A stretch of 6,934 nucleotides of DNA from contig NZ_CAJPOU010000058.1 of NCBI RefSeq assembly GCF_905372335.1, forward strand, positions 1-6,934. Reading direction: 5' to 3'. A model generated the notes under the pieces. The model was not told where the DNA came from. It saw only the letters and a program-made list of their open reading frames with translations, and ran no database searches. Below, piece after piece: positions 6,163 to 6,934 of this stretch. The translations under genes were made by a program, and so were the position numbers. The stretch comes from Streptococcus sp. A12. Lineage in GTDB: Bacteria > Bacillota > Bacilli > Lactobacillales > Streptococcaceae. The stretch's first letter is position 1, and the number at the start of each line of letters is the position of its first letter.

Positions 6163-6431
6163 CAGAGAATCGATTCGCACAAGTAAAACAAACATTCCAA
6201 AGTACACCAAAGAGAGAAAAGACTCGTTCGTCGAGGAAACAAAATCAGGAGGCTAGAAAGTCTCCTGAAAGCTATAACAAAAAGCAAAGATATCCATTTT
6301 CTTTACATCATAATGTTAGATACGATATGCTAGATGCTTTAGTAGAGTATCACGGTGAAAAATCAGCTTCATCTTATCTCGAGAATCTGATTATAAGAGA
6401 ATGGGAAAAGATGGAGCGAAAGAAAAAATAA
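6159..6431 (+). CDS. Small basic protein with ribbon-helix-helix-like C-terminus, ParB-like partner
   Basis: A 90-residue, strongly basic protein. Residues 1-44 are polar, rich in Lys/Arg/Ser/Gln and probably disordered. Residues 45-84 fit the ribbon-helix-helix plan: a short strand YPFSLHH (45-51), helix A from about 53 to 65 (RYDMLDALVEYHG) and helix B from about 69 to 84 (SASSYLENLIIREW). A flexible N-arm with a C-terminal ribbon-helix-helix fold is typical of centromere-binding proteins paired with type Ib ParAs (the ParG and omega kind), where the arm stimulates the ATPase. Its ATG overlaps the stop of parA and AAGGAGAGG (6146-6154) lies within the end of parA. The probable target is the GTTATATAAC sites at 5236 and 5305. 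The fold was judged by eye from the hydrophobic pattern, and no sequence match was made. Confidence 0.7.
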   Translation: MTENRFAQVKQTFQSTPKREKTRSSRKQNQEARKSPESYNKKQRYPFSLHHNVRYDMLDALVEYHGEKSASSYLENLIIREWEKMERKKK

Positions 6432-6524
6432 CGTTCTATAGGTTATCTTACCAAAAACTATTTAGCCTCCACATATAAGGAGATAATAAATTTTAAAATA
6501 TTACTGATGAAGTAGGAGGAATCT
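6432..6524 (+). other. 93-bp leader before the membrane protein gene
   Basis: No convincing promoter was found, so the next gene may be read from the parA promoter. The leader holds an unused purine-rich site AAGGAGA (6477-6483) with no ATG at the right distance, the used site TAGGAGGA (6513-6520), and CCTCC at 6466-6470, which is complementary to GGAGG (6515-6519) and partly to the unused site. Pairing could hide the start of the next gene, but this is speculative. Confidence 0.3.
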
Positions 6525-6854
6525 ATGATGATTTTCATTGATATTAAAAGATTTGTTCAGCTGTTCTTTATTTTTATCGGAGCTATAGCAATCTATGTGT
6601 TCTATAAAACATTTGGACTTAGTATGGTGTTTATAATTGTTTTAGGGTTGGCCGTTTTAAAATTCGCTCCAGCTTTCCTTCCAGTTGTATTATTACTGTA
6701 TTTGGGACTTCACTTTACAGGTGGTTTTTCCTTTATTGCAGATGGAATTGTGACGGTTTTATGGAGTATTATTTTGATTCCTATGGGGATAGCTACTATT
6801 GAAATGAGCAAATCCTATTTTAGTAAGAAAGAGAAACCCTGGTATGACAAGTAA
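6525..6854 (+). CDS. Small polytopic membrane protein, function unknown
   Basis: A 109-residue, very hydrophobic protein with three or four likely membrane helices (about 10-27, 32-50, 52-66 and 70-93) and a short charged C-terminal tail (KKEKPWYDK). AGGAGG (6514-6519) lies 5 bases before ATG 6525 and 8 bases before a second ATG at 6528, so either Met may be used. I do not recognise the family. It could be a further small transfer-channel protein, with the partition cassette lying between parts of the transfer region, or an unrelated accessory gene of the element. It ends in its own strong terminator, so it is the last gene of this transcript. Confidence 0.7.
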   Translation: MMIFIDIKRFVQLFFIFIGAIAIYVFYKTFGLSMVFIIVLGLAVLKFAPAFLPVVLLLYLGLHFTGGFSFIADGIVTVLWSIILIPMGIATIEMSKSYFSKKEKPWYDK

Positions 6855-6885
6855 GAGTTTATCTGAAAAGATAGGCTCTTTTTTT
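6853..6885 (+). terminator. Intrinsic terminator ending the parA-membrane protein transcript
   Basis: AAGAGTTTATCT (6853-6864), loop GAAA (6865-6868) and AGATAGGCTCTT (6869-6880) form a 12-bp stem with two G-U pairs, closed by a GNRA-type tetraloop and followed by T to 6885. The stem begins in the stop codon of the membrane protein gene. GACAA (6846-6850) and TTGTC (6885-6889) could extend the stem over the T run. After it, bases 6890-6934 show no gene or signal that I can support. Confidence 0.85.
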
Positions 6886-6934
6886 GTCAGAACAAAGGAT
6901 TATTTGAACATTCAGGTCAAAATTTATTAAAATA

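Overview
The window is low-GC DNA with every recognisable gene on the + strand, tight gene spacing, overlapping stop/start codons and strong AGGAGG-type ribosome binding sites. This fits the Firmicutes, most likely Streptococcus or a relative such as Enterococcus or Lactococcus. The content is that of a mobile conjugative element, either a plasmid or an integrative conjugative element. No relaxase, coupling protein, replication gene or integrase lies inside the window, so the type of element cannot be settled here.

Positions 1-5220 are a stretch of a Gram-positive type IV secretion (conjugation) operon. In order it holds the possible tail of an upstream gene, a two-helix membrane protein (76-384), a soluble 215-residue protein (384-1031), a VirB4/TraE-like protein (1042-2988), a small single-helix membrane protein (3008-3259), a membrane-anchored cell-wall hydrolase with glucosaminidase and CHAP domains (3275-4615), and a single-helix protein with an outside domain, possibly VirB8-like (4630-5220). 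The order and sizes recall the TraC-TraD-TraE-TraF-TraG-TraH block of pIP501/pSK41-type systems. That comparison is from memory and no search was run. The most striking point is that the VirB4-like protein lacks the catalytic Walker A lysine, the Walker B Asp-Glu and the conserved Gln of the family, yet its frame is intact.

Positions 5221-5343 are a compact control region. A perfect 28-bp palindrome sits just after the transfer genes, followed by a consensus sigma-A promoter (TTGACA, 17 bp, TATAAT) and a second copy of a 15-bp motif that includes the 10-bp palindrome GTTATATAAC. The two copies bracket the promoter.

Positions 5344-6431 encode a ParA-family ATPase and, in ATGA overlap, a small basic protein with a ribbon-helix-helix-like C-terminus. 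Together with the upstream repeats this looks like a type Ib-style partition cassette, in which the small protein would bind the GTTATATAAC sites as centromere and/or operator. Positions 6525-6854 encode a small polytopic membrane protein of unknown function, closed by a good intrinsic terminator (6853-6885). The last ~50 bases show nothing I can name.
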